Of a stretch of 64,000 nt of DNA, positions 36,248 through 47,249 are shown in pieces (the stretch's first letter is position 1; every line of letters begins with the position of its first letter). A program made the translations under genes and the position numbers. This DNA is from Pardosa pseudoannulata (taxonomy: Eukaryota; Arthropoda; Arachnida; Araneae; Lycosidae). Under the pieces are notes generated by a model. It was not told where the DNA came from, did no database searches, and was given only the letters and a program-made list of their open reading frames with translations. Where the stretch lies: the NCBI GenBank assembly GCA_032207245.1, contig CM063501.1, positions 61,294,377-61,358,376 on the forward strand, written 5' to 3'.

Positions 36248-37964
36248 TATATCTATATATATCCTTTTGGAAACCCTTTGGAAGTGGTACCTAGGACAAG
36301 ATAGACATCCCCCCCGGAATGCCACTGAACCAGTGCACAAAAACTGTTATAATCCTCATTGCCATATTACCCCAAACAAGGATGGACTCTTATTCTATAA
36401 CTACTATCTGTATGGGGTTTCTAGGATTCTCTCTCAACATCCCATTGCAATTTATATCCTCTATTATTCCTATGTAGCTTGAAATTACCCTCAATAAAAA
36501 CATAGCAGGTTCCAGAAACATTCAGACTTAAATTTTGATTTCATTTTTATATTGATATAATCAATGACTATAACTATGTTTTGCATGTTGCACATTTTTT
36601 CATTTAGGACAAAATAAGTTTTATTATTCTTTTCTATTTATATTGAACTTTCATAAGCCTTTAATCTTTTTTACTTGTTTTGAATTTTTGATTTTAATTT
36701 AGTGTCCTTTTTTTGAACAAATTGTTTTATACAGTGTGTTCCTAGAGGACTTCACACTAATAAATGTCAACAAATCAACCATTTTAAAAATTTCATACTG
36801 CAGTAAATTAGTTTTTTCTCGCTTAATCATATTTTCCCCTCTTTACTTATAATTCAATTAAGCAATAAAAAATGTTAACTTTATACCTCTTATGACACCA
36901 TGTGTTAATTATTAATTGAAAGATAAAGAAAATAAGTTTAAGTTGTCCTAACATTATAAAACATTCTCTTTTTTATGCAAATCATGTAAAATACTTTAGC
37001 AATTTCTTATATAAGGATCATATAATGAGTGTCAATTAATTATATGATAATCCTTGATTGAACTACATGAGTTTCAGGCAAAAAACTGTCATGAGACTAA
37101 AGGGATAGTTAAAAAAAATAAACAACTAATTTAAAAGACTATAAAGAATTAAAAACAGTATTACTCATTAGCACTTAACAGTGGATATTTCAGTAAAACT
37201 TTTAAAATTTACATAAGTAATAAATACCTCAAAGTTTAAAAAAAATTACACATATTTACAGTAGTCAATATTTCTCTACTGGTTGTATGTACTTGTGACT
37301 ACAACAGTTTAAACAAAAGAATTGATTAAATATACAGAAAAATCAACAAAAAACAAAACGTGAATGATACTGTATACATTTTTTATTAAGAAAATAAATA
37401 AATTTATGACTAGAAAATAAAAAGAATATTAACTATTCTAAGTCAAACAGCATAATTTTATGCAAAAGAGTAAAAGCATAATACACAATGGGAGTTAAGT
37501 AAATAGCCACGGAACTTACTAAATGAAAATAAAAAATGATAATTGTACCTTTTAAATGAAGAAAAAGGGATGATGATTTCTTTTAAATGGAGAAAATAGA
37601 TTAATGAACTTGAGTGCTTAAATTCTCTCTATATATATTACACAGAAAAAGGGTAATTATAAAGGGCTAATAATTCCAAATACAAAATATACTATAAACA
37701 TTTTAAAGTTTATAAAAGCACATCAAATTCCCTTAGTTTTTACTATTATAACCTGAATTATGAAATTAAATTTTATTTAAAGTCCTTTTTGAACCAGTTT
37801 AATCTGTTTTTCTCTCCCAAATCAGCATTCTTCTAATTTATCTTTAAATAAAGGATTAATAAATTCATGGTAGAAACGACTTTTAATATGGCCACTATCA
37901 GACAGAAAATGTCCAGAAATGTTATAAAAAATGTTAAAAATATTTCTGGTTGTTTATTCCGTAA

Positions 37965-38125
37965 AAGGAGATAAAGTTTTGCCAACAACAAACATGAATT
38001 TTACTTTTAGGGTTGCCTTTACAAACTGAGAGGTTACCTCAAGTGAGATAGGCAATAAGGTTTCGCCAACAACAACCATGAGCTACTCTTTATAGGGTTG
38101 CACTACATTTTGAGACCTTACCTGC
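37965..38125 (+). repeat. Two diverged direct repeats of about 75 bp
   Basis: The first copy reads AGTTTTGCCAACAACAAACA, then TTTTAGGGTTGC and GAGAGGTTACCT. The second reads GGTTTCGCCAACAACAACCA, then TATAGGGTTGC and GAGACCTTACCT. Order and spacing are the same. It could be part of an LTR or leader of the neighbouring gypsy element; that is an inference. Confidence 0.65.
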
Positions 38126-38385
38126 TGTCGTCAATGTGGTAGACTCTTGCTACTCACGGCAATTATCTACACCACTAGATTATATAATGACGTCACTAGA
38201 AGTGCATTTCGGCACTTTGGGTATGTCGAAGATGGGAGCTTTTGCTACTCTGGAGGGGAATCGACTATTCCGATCGTTTAGAGTTCCTGTGAATAACAGC
38301 TAAAAAGTTTATGCTTGCTTAACCAAGGGGTTAGCAACGAAAGTTCTTCGGGAACCACCATAGTTCTTTTCGACCATCTGGAGAT

Positions 38386-38943
38386 TATCAGCGTTTAAAT
38401 GTACAAACAATACCAGATAGTTACCCCATACCCCGACTAGACAATTTAAACTACACTTTAAAAGATTCTCAAAATTTTTCTAAAATTGATTTCCATAAAA
38501 TATGTTTCCAAATCTCTATTGACGAAAATGATAAGCCCAAAACTACTATTATAACTCTTTTTGGTTTATATGAATTTAATGTATGTTTCGGGTTGTACAA
38601 TGCACCTGCAATTTTTCTAAGATTTTTATTAATAAAGTATTTAAGGGTCTGAATTTTGTTTACCCATATTTGGAAGATGTTTCGATTATACTAAAGAAGA
38701 AGACAAAAAATATTAAAGCCAATTTTTGATAGATTGTACAGTTTTAGATTGAGACTTAATGTTTCTAAATCTGTTTTTGGAGTTAATGAGTTGCAGTTTT
38801 TAGGTTTTCTAATTACAAATAAACCTCTTCCTGCAAAGGTTGAAACTATTCTTAATTTTAAATTGCCTGAAACTTTATTAACTATGAACTTTTCTCGGAA
38901 TGGGCAATTTTTACCGTTTGCCCTTGAAACTAGTACTCAAAGT
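38386..38943 (+). pseudogene. Ty3/gypsy pol fossil, fragment B (reverse transcriptase palm)
   Basis: Reads GDYQRLNVQTIPDSYPIPRL, then FSKIDFHKICFQI, PKTTIITLFGLYEFN, FGLYNAPAIFLRFL, VYPYLEDVSIIL, and after a frame change RLRLNVSKSVFGVNELQFLG and LPAKVETILNFKLP. These are successive gypsy reverse transcriptase blocks. The catalytic YxDD is YLED at 38667-38678, so the first of its two Asp is replaced by Glu. Frameshifts are present near 38640 and 38735. It continues fragment A after a gap of about ten residues, supporting one interrupted element. Non-functional. Confidence 0.85.
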
Positions 38944-38960
38944 CTTACATGAATAATAAA

Positions 38961-39300
38961 ATGGGGCAACGTCTCTCGCATCCGCGGCCACGATCTTCAA
39001 GCCGTACGTACCTCCCGGGTAGTGCTAAATGAGAGACAACCTCAGGGGTATACCTCCTTTAGGTATACACGGGTGTTACGAGTCCGGGGTTCACCTGAGT
39101 GATCTTTATTCTTCGTCTTCCCTGGTAGTCCCGAACTTGCCTCTGTAGAGCTTGTTCCTTACTGGTGTCGACCACATTAATCCTCGAGCCAAGACGGAAC
39201 CTCTCGTAGGTCAGCAGCATCTTTGTGGTGTTGTGGTTACGTCGTGGCGACTATGTTATCAGTTTCTATATGGCTCCGGCTAGGTCAGAGGAGAATTCTC
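38961..39300. mobile_element. 340-bp CG-rich insert flanked by 17-bp direct repeats
   Basis: CTTACATGAATAATAAA occurs exactly at 38944-38960 and again at 39301-39317. The 340 bp between are far richer in G+C than the flanks and contain CGCGGCC, CCTCCCGGGTAG and a GTATAC pair. A long exact repeat of this kind is the expected footprint of target-primed (LINE/SINE-type) retrotransposition. There is no ORF, no clear poly-A inside and no convincing A/B boxes, so the family is unknown. It sits at the end of the gypsy fossil. Confidence 0.75.
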
Positions 39301-39689
39301 CTTACATGAATAATAAAGAGGCACAAAAATACTAAACAGGTCCTGATATAAACTAACCACTTCACGCCTAACCATCGGTCTTGTTGAGGCAAGGCGAACC
39401 TTTTTCAATTAGTGTGCCAGTTAAATTAAAGTTCATTATTTTTAGGTGCATATAGTGATTTGGTTTGGTTTTGGAGTGTTACGGTCTACTTTTTGCAACA
39501 CGAGGGCTAATATAGTGATTTGTCACATGTTTTAAATAATTATCTTTAAGCTTCTACAATCTATATAAAAATATTGAATTCTTAAAATTATTCTTTTCTC
39601 TCTTGTTACAGTGTGAAAATCACTGCTCTAATATAAAAGTTTTAAGTGAAATTTACTTAAAAATTGAGTTTTTGTATTGTGACACCTTC

Positions 39690-40125
39690 AATATTCTCGA
39701 GTGAGAGGTAATGTGAAGAATGAATGGATTACAGTCAAAGATAAAATTGGAAATTTACTTTTATTCTTGATTAACTACGGCTATTTACAAAGGAATGTCC
39801 CAAATCATGTAGAACTGCAAAGGATGGTTGCCGGTAAAACTTCCTCACGACGATCACAGTCGAAAGAAAAACAAGAGATTTAATAATCTTTTAGAAGTGG
39901 GGAGGCTTTTCAGGGTGCAATCAAACCCAATTTCTCCCCCGTTCGGTATCCGCGACTCTGCCGCTCCGTATATGAGCGGACTTTACGAATCTCCCGAACT
40001 AGAAAGCTGGCTGCGGTAACAAAACGCGAAAGCCTCCACGAGGTCAACACACCTACGTAATAAAATGACGAAAAAAGCCCTGAGTCGCAAAATTGTAGGC
40101 TTTTTATACCTGGGGGGTCAGTTAC
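39690..40125 (-). repeat. CG-rich repeat sequence, possible LTR, with TATA box
   Basis: Read on the minus strand, GGTATAAAAAGCCTACAA (around 40100-40110) is a good TATA box followed by a CG-rich transcribed-looking stretch, as in many LTR promoters. No LTR ends (TG...CA), partner LTR or primer-binding site were found, so the LTR assignment is inference. Short ORFs on both strands are unrecognised. Confidence 0.35.
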
Positions 40126-40129
40126 GGTC

Positions 40130-41185
40130 CAGCCATACAAGTTCCTTCACCGATTTTGGACGGGTAGTGCATCCCTTAATTGGGCGATCCAACTCGTCTT
40201 AGAGGTTCTCTATAGGGTTCAGGTCTGGGCTATGGGCAGGGCAGTCCATTCGATGAACTCCACTGGCACTATACCAAGCCTTGGTTAACCTCGAATCATG
40301 ACAACTGGTATTGTCGTCCTGAAAGTAACAGGGGTCCAACCCGTAAAACTGCCACAACGTAGGAAGCACATTATCATCCAAAATAGTGCAGTAGGCATCG
40401 GCGTTGAGCTTACCATGAATGGGGACCAAGGGTCCCAGTCCATATCAGGAGAAATACTACCCAGACCTTAATTCCACCTCCTCCGAAACTGACTGTTGGC
40501 ACAATGCATTCTGGCAGGAGACGTTCTCCAGGTAGACACCAGACCTGGCATTACCATCCGAACGGTAAAGGGTGAACCTTGATTCGTCGCTCCAAAGAAC
40601 CCGTTTGCATTGATCTACGGTCCAATTTCGATGTGCTTTGCACTACATTAACCGAGCAGCGCAGTTGGACTTTGTGATCAAAGGCTTATGGGCAGTAGTA
40701 CGACTATGAAAACCAAGCAGATGTGCTTCCTTACGAATGTTATTAATTGAAACAATTCTCCCGGATGCCTATTGAAACTCCTCGCGGATGAGGGCCTTCG
40801 GTTGGGTGCGGTTCTTCCGAATTTCTCAGGACAGCACTCGTCGGTCTATATCTCCCAGTTTCGTTGGTCTGCCGACTCGGTGCACATTCCGACAATCACC
40901 GCTCCCCTTCCACTTCTTAATCACATAGACCACTGTCGATTTTGGGTACTTCAGGTCGCTATATCCCTTAAGGATCGGCCACATTTGTGATAACCGATAA
41001 TTATACCTTTCTCGAAATCACAGAGCTCCGAACTGCGCGGCATCTTGCATGCGACTAATGCCGATGTCGTTTCCTACACGATGTATATACTGGCGAAGGC
41101 CGTGACTTACCTCAGGACCGCAGATATCGCCATTTGCACAGTTGTCCAAATACTTATTGGTAGACAATGTATATAAATTTATACA
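40130..41185 (-). mobile_element. Tc1-like DNA transposon remnant
   Basis: A minus-strand transposase relic with a Tc1-like terminus on its 5' side (on the plus strand ACAGTTGTCCAAATACTTAT near 41140). The opposite terminus is not recognisable beyond the CG-rich DNA at 40.1 kb, so that end seems truncated or replaced. Confidence 0.7.
40150..40680 (-). pseudogene. Tc1-like transposase, broken DDE domain
   Basis: Minus-strand reading gives CKAHRNWTVDQCKRVLWSDE with SRFTLY, holding the first catalytic Asp. Then [20 protein letters not shown] and FYGLDPCYFQDDNTSCH hold the second Asp, and DCPAHSPDLNPIENL holds the third acidic residue (a DD34E arrangement). The tail is DELDRPIKGCTTRPKSVKEL and VWLDRN. 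In-frame stops lie at 40643-40645, 40445-40447 and 40199-40201, each where family members have Trp, and a frameshift lies near 40460. The N-terminal DNA-binding part towards 41060 is too decayed to read. Non-functional. Confidence 0.85.
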
Positions 41186-41294
41186 CATTTTGAATTATAT
41201 TTAAGATATAAGTTGAATATATATTGATTTTATGTTATATTAATTAAAAAAAGCTGTTCTGTTTGTGTATAAATGTATCAAAATAACTTGCTGT

Positions 41295-41296
<2 letters not shown>

Positions 41297-41331
<35 letters not shown>

Positions 41332-41420
41332 ATGTATATATATATATATATATGTGTGTGTGTATGTATATATGTGAATGCATGTGTGTATATATGTGTA
41401 TGTATATGTATGTGTTTGTA
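41297..41420. repeat. Compound TA/TG microsatellite
   Basis: (TA)n and (TG)n blocks with TATG interruptions. The ORFs over it are artefacts. Confidence 0.9.
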
Positions 41421-41519
41421 CATAAATATTATTTTACATTGTCATTTATTTATCTATTTATTTATTTATTTATTGAAATATTACCTAAGTGTAATTTGGA
41501 TATAATGAATTCTGTATTT

Positions 41520-42950
41520 TAAATATGCTCAGCAGTCGGTGTTGTATTTTCTTCCTCTCCCCTTGTCCTCTGTGTAGGTGTAAACCATTGGTTGACTGGG
41601 GGAGTGGATTGTTTATGTTATGTATGCGTATTAGTATAGTATTCTAGGGTTAGTAAGTTTAATTTATTTAATGCAACTAGTTAGGACTCAGTTAAGAGTC
41701 ATTCATCTCTAAATAACTGTTTTTACGAAACAAGTTAAAGAAAATGAATGATAGAAATAACTTTTAGTTTCAGTTAAAAAAAATACTGCTTTTTTTATAT
41801 GTTCCATTTATTTAATCTACTGCTAGTCTTCTCCTTACATCAATCTGCCTCTAACATCGTAAATAAGTTTCCTTCCTAGAAAGATTGCTATAATATTTTC
41901 GCTAGAAATGCCTTTAGCTTCCTGAGAAATGTTGCATGAAGACTTGGACCCAATTTAGCTCGAGGCAATGCCTTTTACCATAGCAACGGAACACAAATGG
42001 AGGACATTTTCCAAAGTGGTCCTTATTGCTGAACTAACTCTCAAAACAAGTGCCACAGTGAGTCAAGTGACAACAATGGCACCATTTTGATTGATAACGA
42101 ATAATTAATATTTTTTTTAAAGCATGAGATTGAAATTAAAAAGTTTTAATGATTTTCAGTTTATTTTACAGGATTTAACAATATTATACACAAAACGCTT
42201 AGTGTGCATGCAATTACAATAGGAGCACTGCTTTAGATAATTCTATTTTTCTTCATTTTTGAATTTTTTTGTAATAAAAATACCTTATTTTGAAACACTG
42301 ACAGTTGAATATAGAGATAAACTTATGTCTTTAAAAGCCCCTAAGAGATTTACCAAAATGTACACTAGCCAAACAGATAGGATGATGTCTATAGGTTTGT
42401 AAGTTTGAATAACAAGATTTTCCTGGAATCTTCGTTTAAAATTGCAGGAAATTGCGGATGTACTCAATAATCATCATGTTGAAAAAAATTGACCTTATAC
42501 CAACAACCAACTTATAACTATTTTTCTGAAGGGACAAAACTTTATGAGATCACTCTTATCGTGGGTCATACTTATAAGAGGTCATAGTAGGGATTCTCGA
42601 ACTGAAAAGTTTTCATTATCACAGTCTATATATCAATTAAAATTAAGTAAAACTTCTGCTTTGTTTAGAATAAAAACTTTCGTAGATCCTGAATAAAGAT
42701 CTAACAGCAGAAAATTATTTAGTTTTGTTTCGTAGACTCGCCACTATGGCCAGTTGTTCTCCACTTTCTGATGATGACCTTGAACGATGGATCACGGATT
42801 GCATCCACACGCTGGGCCACTAAATGAGCCGAGCGCGTGGATTCGTCCATAGGGTCTACTGCTCACTTTAGTTGTGCATCTGGCTGCTTTTGATCTTTGG
42901 AGAAAAACTACCTCCGAAGCCACTGTCCGCCAAGGCTATTTCATCATCTG
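41520..42950. other. Intergenic DNA, no gene recognised
   Basis: Mixed-composition sequence. GC-richer patches at 41930-42080 and 42720-43000 give short frames (for example MASCSPLSDDDLERWITDC at about 42746) that stop quickly and match nothing I know. Confidence 0.45.
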
Positions 42951-42952
42951 CC

Positions 42953-43014
42953 GCCATCCACCACGACAAGCCATATCCCCTCCAGACGATGGTAATGGCT
43001 TGTAGTGGATGTCG
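42953..43014. repeat. Imperfect inverted repeat
   Basis: CCATCCACCACGACAAGCCAT near 42955 pairs with ATGGCTTGTAGTGGATG near 42997, with a loop of roughly 20 bases. It may be an end of a small inverted-repeat element. No target duplication is recognised. Confidence 0.6.
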
Positions 43015-43096
43015 TGTAGTCCTCGTTTATATTTGAGTATCAACCTGTGATCAAATGTATAGTGGTGATTTATTTTTAATTGCGTTGTGTTAAGTA

Positions 43097-43580
43097 TTTT
43101 TGTACTAGATTTAACCACAGGTTCTGAGAAACTACAGACATAAAAATGAAAATAAACTAACAGCTAAATTGACAGCAACCGAAACTAGCTTAGTATTAAA
43201 AAAATAAATAAATTTATTATAATATATATATACATCTATTTACATACAAAACTGATGCTAATTTTCATAAAATAAGCTTTGTCAACATCTTCTAAATTAG
43301 TTCTGACAAATTTTTTATATACTTAAGTAATTTTGTAAATAGATAGAGGACCTAATCTCAATTTAAAAAATGTATGTAAATTTGGGGTACCTTGGTGGGT
43401 CTAAAATGTTGGGCCCGGAACACTTCTGGTTGAAGGGTATCTATTGCTGATCAGGAGAGGGAATCTATATATCATTCGTTGGTCTCGTTAGGGGCTTCCT
43501 CCTGAGTTTTTGGGGGTGAGGCCGTACTATTTGGTGCAGAAACAGTTCCTGTCGGACTTGACTGGACTCTCGAACTTCTC
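43097..43580 (+). repeat. Dispersed repeat, copy 1 (about 450-480 bp)
   Basis: Aligns along its length with 62915-63356. Shared blocks include TTTAACCACAGGTTCT, CCGAAACTAGCTTA, AAACTGATGCTAATTTTCAT, GAGGACCTAATCTCAATTT, GGCTTCCTCCTGAGT and TTCCTGTCGGACTTG. Identity is high but has many small indels. The class is unknown: no TIR, target duplication or clear ORF. Confidence 0.85.
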
Positions 43581-43818
43581 TCCTCGTCTGGACTACCGAA
43601 CACCTTCCGTCGGACTTTCTCCTCGTCTCGACTATCGAACACCTTCTAAATTTTTAGCTTTTTCTTATTTTATTAATTTCATACTTGTCCCCTCATCCTT
43701 CTTATCGTCCAATCGGGATTGTTGTAAGAATCTAATTGATCTGCTTAATCGCCTTGAGACCGCCAACGTGGAAAACCTTATCCCTTCTAATTGGGCACTG
43801 TCCCTTAGGAACTCATAA
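43510..43818 (+). other. Unrecognised 102-residue ORF with an internal repeat
   Basis: Its first half overlaps dispersed repeat copy 1 and includes SPRLDYRTPS twice, from a tandem duplication of about 36 bases at 43582-43650. The second half (SNRDCCKNLIDLLNRLETAN, then VENLIPSNWALSLRNS) looks protein-like but I recognise no family. The overlap with a repeat argues against a host gene. Confidence 0.25.
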
Positions 43819-43965
43819 CTCCACAAAGGTACATTCTTATTTAATGTCAAGTACGGAGACGGGATTCTAATCTGGGACTGGGATCAGAACCCCGCCCGAG
43901 ACCACCGTACAAGACAACAATATCCGTTGAATAGAAATTTATGGTCGTCCATCTCTTTAGAAAGA

Positions 43966-44052
43966 TGTGATGAGGTCAGATTTAGATCCCGAACATTTTA
44001 CTTCTTGTATGAATGAATCAGTTATATAACAGATCTAAATCGCCTCATCACA
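43966..44052. repeat. Hairpin-forming inverted repeat
   Basis: The left arm TGTGATGAGG-TCAGATTTAGATC (43966-43988) and the right arm 44032-44052 (GATCTAAATCGCCTCATCAC) are reverse complements, except for a two-base length difference. The loop is 43 bp. It is probably a small foldback repeat. Confidence 0.85.
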
Positions 44053-44099
44053 GTGGACCATAGTGTGGAGGGGCCTTGACATGAAGTAATATTTTAAAG

Positions 44100-45780
44100 A
44101 ATCATAAAATAAATGTATTAAGGGAAACAAATGTATATATACTTTTACCCACAAAATAACTTTTGAAATTTGTAAATTAGAAGTTTATTTGTTATATCAA
44201 ATAGGAGCTAACTGTCTGTTTTATTCGGTGAACCTCAATTTTATCAATGCGAAAGATATATTTTATTTTTTTAGTATGGTAACATACATTTTTAAATTTT
44301 TTATTTCCAACAGTTTATTTATTTTTTTAAATTTTAAAATGTCAGATACTTTTAAAGTTTTTGATTTACAGAATGATAAAGCTACTTAAACGGTATATAA
44401 AAATTTAGTTTCTAACACACGTATAACAAAATGAATTATCTTGCGGGTAAGTGGGTTTTAGTTTTTTATTTGTTATGCATTGATTATGTTGTTTAAAACG
44501 ATAAGACTAACTAATTTTTTAAGCTAGAAAATTGTTAAAGAATTTGTAAAAGAATTTTTTTAAAGAAACAGAATTTTTTATTTTATGATGAATCGAAAAA
44601 AAATGTTATAATGAAGATTTTATGTCTAGAAAAGTCCTATGTCCAATTAAGCTCTTTTTCATGATACTTTCATCCCTGCAAATAATGTTAGAATCGTAAT
44701 ACAGATCCATTCGGTCTGCTAGAATCATTTAGTTATAAACGTAACACAAGAGATATCCCTTGTGCAAAAAGTGTGGAATCAATGATTCTTCTCCTGTCCA
44801 CATTATCAAACGTCTGATTTTTTAAAAATGAAATTTTGAAAGATTTTCTATTTTTTTAACTTTATTAGGGGGTGGGTCGTATAGACCATTCCCTTCTGTG
44901 CCTCCTAAAATTAGCCCCCAAGAAATAGTTGCAGAATTTCTGTCCAAATCCGAACATATTACCAAGTGTTTCAAATCCTTAAACTCCAGAAGGGCTAAAT
45001 GGACAGCTAGGTGAATCATTGACTCTAATACGATGGGGAAGTCCCTGGAAGTCCACGTCCAGATAAAATTCTAACTTTGCTGCAGAAATTTGTCTTGCAA
45101 AATTTGCATCTCTCTCTCTCTCTGTCTCTCTCTTTTGTGTTATGTTTCTACTGGTATATGCATATATTCGAATTTTTGATGAAAAAACCTATGTCCGTAT
45201 ACTATTTTGTTAGGCCTTTTTTATATTACATGTTTTCTCAAAATTTAGCAATGTCATGTCTAAATTTTTCTTTTAAAGAAATTTTAGAAGATCTAATATT
45301 TCTTGATTTCTTGGGGCTACACGAATTTATGAAAATGTTAGAGAGTGGCTAGGTCGATCTGTATCAGCAATAACAATATTTAAGGAAATCCCTAAATGAA
45401 GAAGTTTTATTATGCTTTTCTTTCATATTGGTTTATTGTTAAATGCTTGCATTTTATAACTTTGGCGTTATAAATTAAATATATATGCAGACTTATTGAT
45501 TACATAAAATATTATGTAAAGCAAGTTTTATTGGGCTTATGTTTCGTCTGGCACCCTCCCTGCACGTTCTAATTTTTGAATGAGCATATAAAACCCTCCC
45601 CTATCAAGACCTCTCTAGTTGAAGAGGTTATGCATTTGGTTTCGATGCAAGAAGCCTTCAGTATGGAGCTTCCAATCTTGCGTTGCGGAGTTTTAATTTA
45701 ATTTTCGCTTTCCTGTCAGTTCTAGACGTTATTAGCACATCCTTTACATTAGTTCATGGGCTGGCAGACCACATCCCTGT
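44100..45780. other. Intergenic DNA with a possible TATA promoter
   Basis: Mostly AT-rich. TATAAAA at 45587-45593 (GAGCATATAAAACCCTCC) is followed by a GC-richer stretch that resembles an LTR or 5' leader, but no element ends were found. A (TC)n tract lies at 45110-45133. The short ORFs at 44189, 44822 (minus) and 45077 are not recognised. Confidence 0.35.
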
Positions 45781-45810
45781 CGGTATGTCGCATATATAAA
45801 CTCTTATATA

Positions 45811-47181
45811 TAGGGACGTAAAATGGACCACGGGGTAAATGTCCCTATTATTTATTTTTATTTATTTTTATGTTTAATACTTTGATAGATGACAGCCTGC
45901 AGTCTTGAAAATGAATGTGTAATGTGTGTTTAGCTGACTTTACTTATTCTCAATTATTGTGGTAGTTAAATTTATCATAATATATCTTTTTCTCTTCATT
46001 TAAGAATTGTGATTTGGAGGATTTAACTTCTCACAATAAAGATCTAAGATGATGTATTATTATATTTAATGTAGCTAAAACAATTTAATATAAGATTAGT
46101 TCTTTTTTTTCTGACACTTTTTGTCGGAATTACACATGGGGTAAAATGAACCACCAGAACCTGGGTTCATGTTGTGTTTTTTTTTTCTGTAATGCTTTCT
46201 AAATTGATTTTATGTGTGATACTTTAAAAAACATGCAGGATTTAAAGTAACAGATATATGGCAATTCAATGAAAATGTCTTTTATCCAATATCTCTCATC
46301 ATGTGACTGATCAACCGTCACCAGATTTTGAATTAACAAGTATTGATCAGCAACCAAATACATCCAATCAGTACAAAGTGAAATCATCAGTTGAAAACAA
46401 TATCCTTATGAATTACGCCCTTGGCAAAAGCTAGCATAGCAAGACAACAAAGAAACGAAAGAAGGGTGCATCAAAAATTCTAACTGATACACCAGTGAAA
46501 ACGATGATTGAAAAAATGTCAAAGAGAAGGAAGAGAAAAAAATAAAAAAAATGCTGCTTTAGTTAAAGATAGGAAGAATTTAGAAAAAATGTTAGTCTTA
46601 ACTAAGCAGAAAAATGATAAACTGTGAATTTTAAAGCAAATAAGAAAATTTATGGGATCAGAAAGTTCGAGTGATTTGGAAAATATGTCTGTTTATAGTG
46701 ATACACAACACAGTGATAAAAAAGCAATTCACAATGCTAATTCTGATAATGAATTAAAAGTTGGCAAGTATGTTTTGGTTAAATTTTTGACAAAAAAGAA
46801 AGTGTTATTTGGTGGTAATAACAGAAAAAATGATGAAGACTAAGCTCTTGTGAAATTTATAAGGCAAAATCTAATCAAAATGTGTTCATTTTCCCTGACA
46901 ATGTTGATGAATCGCTCAGAAATGTTCAAGATATTGTGATAGTCTCCCAGATCCTACCGCTTCTCAAGAAAATAGCAGACTTTCAGTAACACCAAAATCT
47001 TTTGGTTCATTCATTAACTTCAATATTCGTTAATATTATGCTTTATGTTACAGATTGATATAGAAAATAAATATAATACATTTTATGTTTTGTACTATTA
47101 AATAATGTACTAAAGTTATCTGTAGAATTTTTGGCGGTCCATTTTTATGGACTTTTACAGGGGTGGGGTAAAATGGTCCAC
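45811..47181. repeat. Three copies of a GGGGTAAAATGGACCAC motif around the pogo-like remnant
   Basis: Related motifs lie at 45818-45831 (GTAAAATGGACCAC, then GGGGTAAATGTCCC), 46138-46154 (GGGGTAAAATGAACCAC) and 47165-47181 (GGGGTAAAATGGTCCAC). They sit on both sides of the transposase tail, so they may be subterminal or terminal repeats of the same element. That is an inference. Confidence 0.55.
46215..47035 (+). pseudogene. pogo/Tigger-like transposase C-terminal tail remnant
   Basis: Broken plus-strand frames read GFKVTDIWQFNENVFYP at about 46238, the end of a DDE_1-type domain. Lys/Arg-rich low complexity follows, then ESSSDLENMSVYSDTQHSD and NELKVGKYVLVKFLTKKKVL. In another frame NDED-ALVKFIRQ and a DNVDESLRNVQDIVI-like end lead to a stop near 47032. 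The order (Gly-Phe-xx-Thr-Gly-Ile-xx-Phe-Asn motif, basic region, acidic Ser region, KVGxxVLVKF module) is what I know from the C-termini of jerky/pogo-like transposases in arthropods. The catalytic core is absent. Stops at about 46427 and 46841 disable it. Confidence 0.6.
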
Positions 47182-47249
47182 TTGTGTCACTTGCTATTAA
47201 AAAAATTTTAATAAAAAATAGTATAATAATTGGTTTTGCTGAGTCATAT

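Larger units (their letters stand above)
35946..38385. other. 2.4-kb segment separating the two gypsy pol fragments
   Basis: AT-rich DNA with a (TA)n tract at 36179-36243, a GC-richer stretch at 36250-36480 with an unrecognised 71-residue ORF, and a two-copy direct repeat at about 37960-38125. No transposase, terminal repeats or target duplication could be found at its edges, so it may be an insertion or a rearrangement. Confidence 0.5.

Noticed and set aside
36267..36482. 71-residue ORF (METLWKWYLGQ...)
   Set aside because: The composition is somewhat protein-like, but there is no recognisable motif, and it begins at the end of a TA microsatellite inside repeat-rich DNA.
41265..41522. ORFs of 61-85 residues
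   Set aside because: They read through a (TA)n/(TG)n tract. The non-repetitive tail matches nothing.
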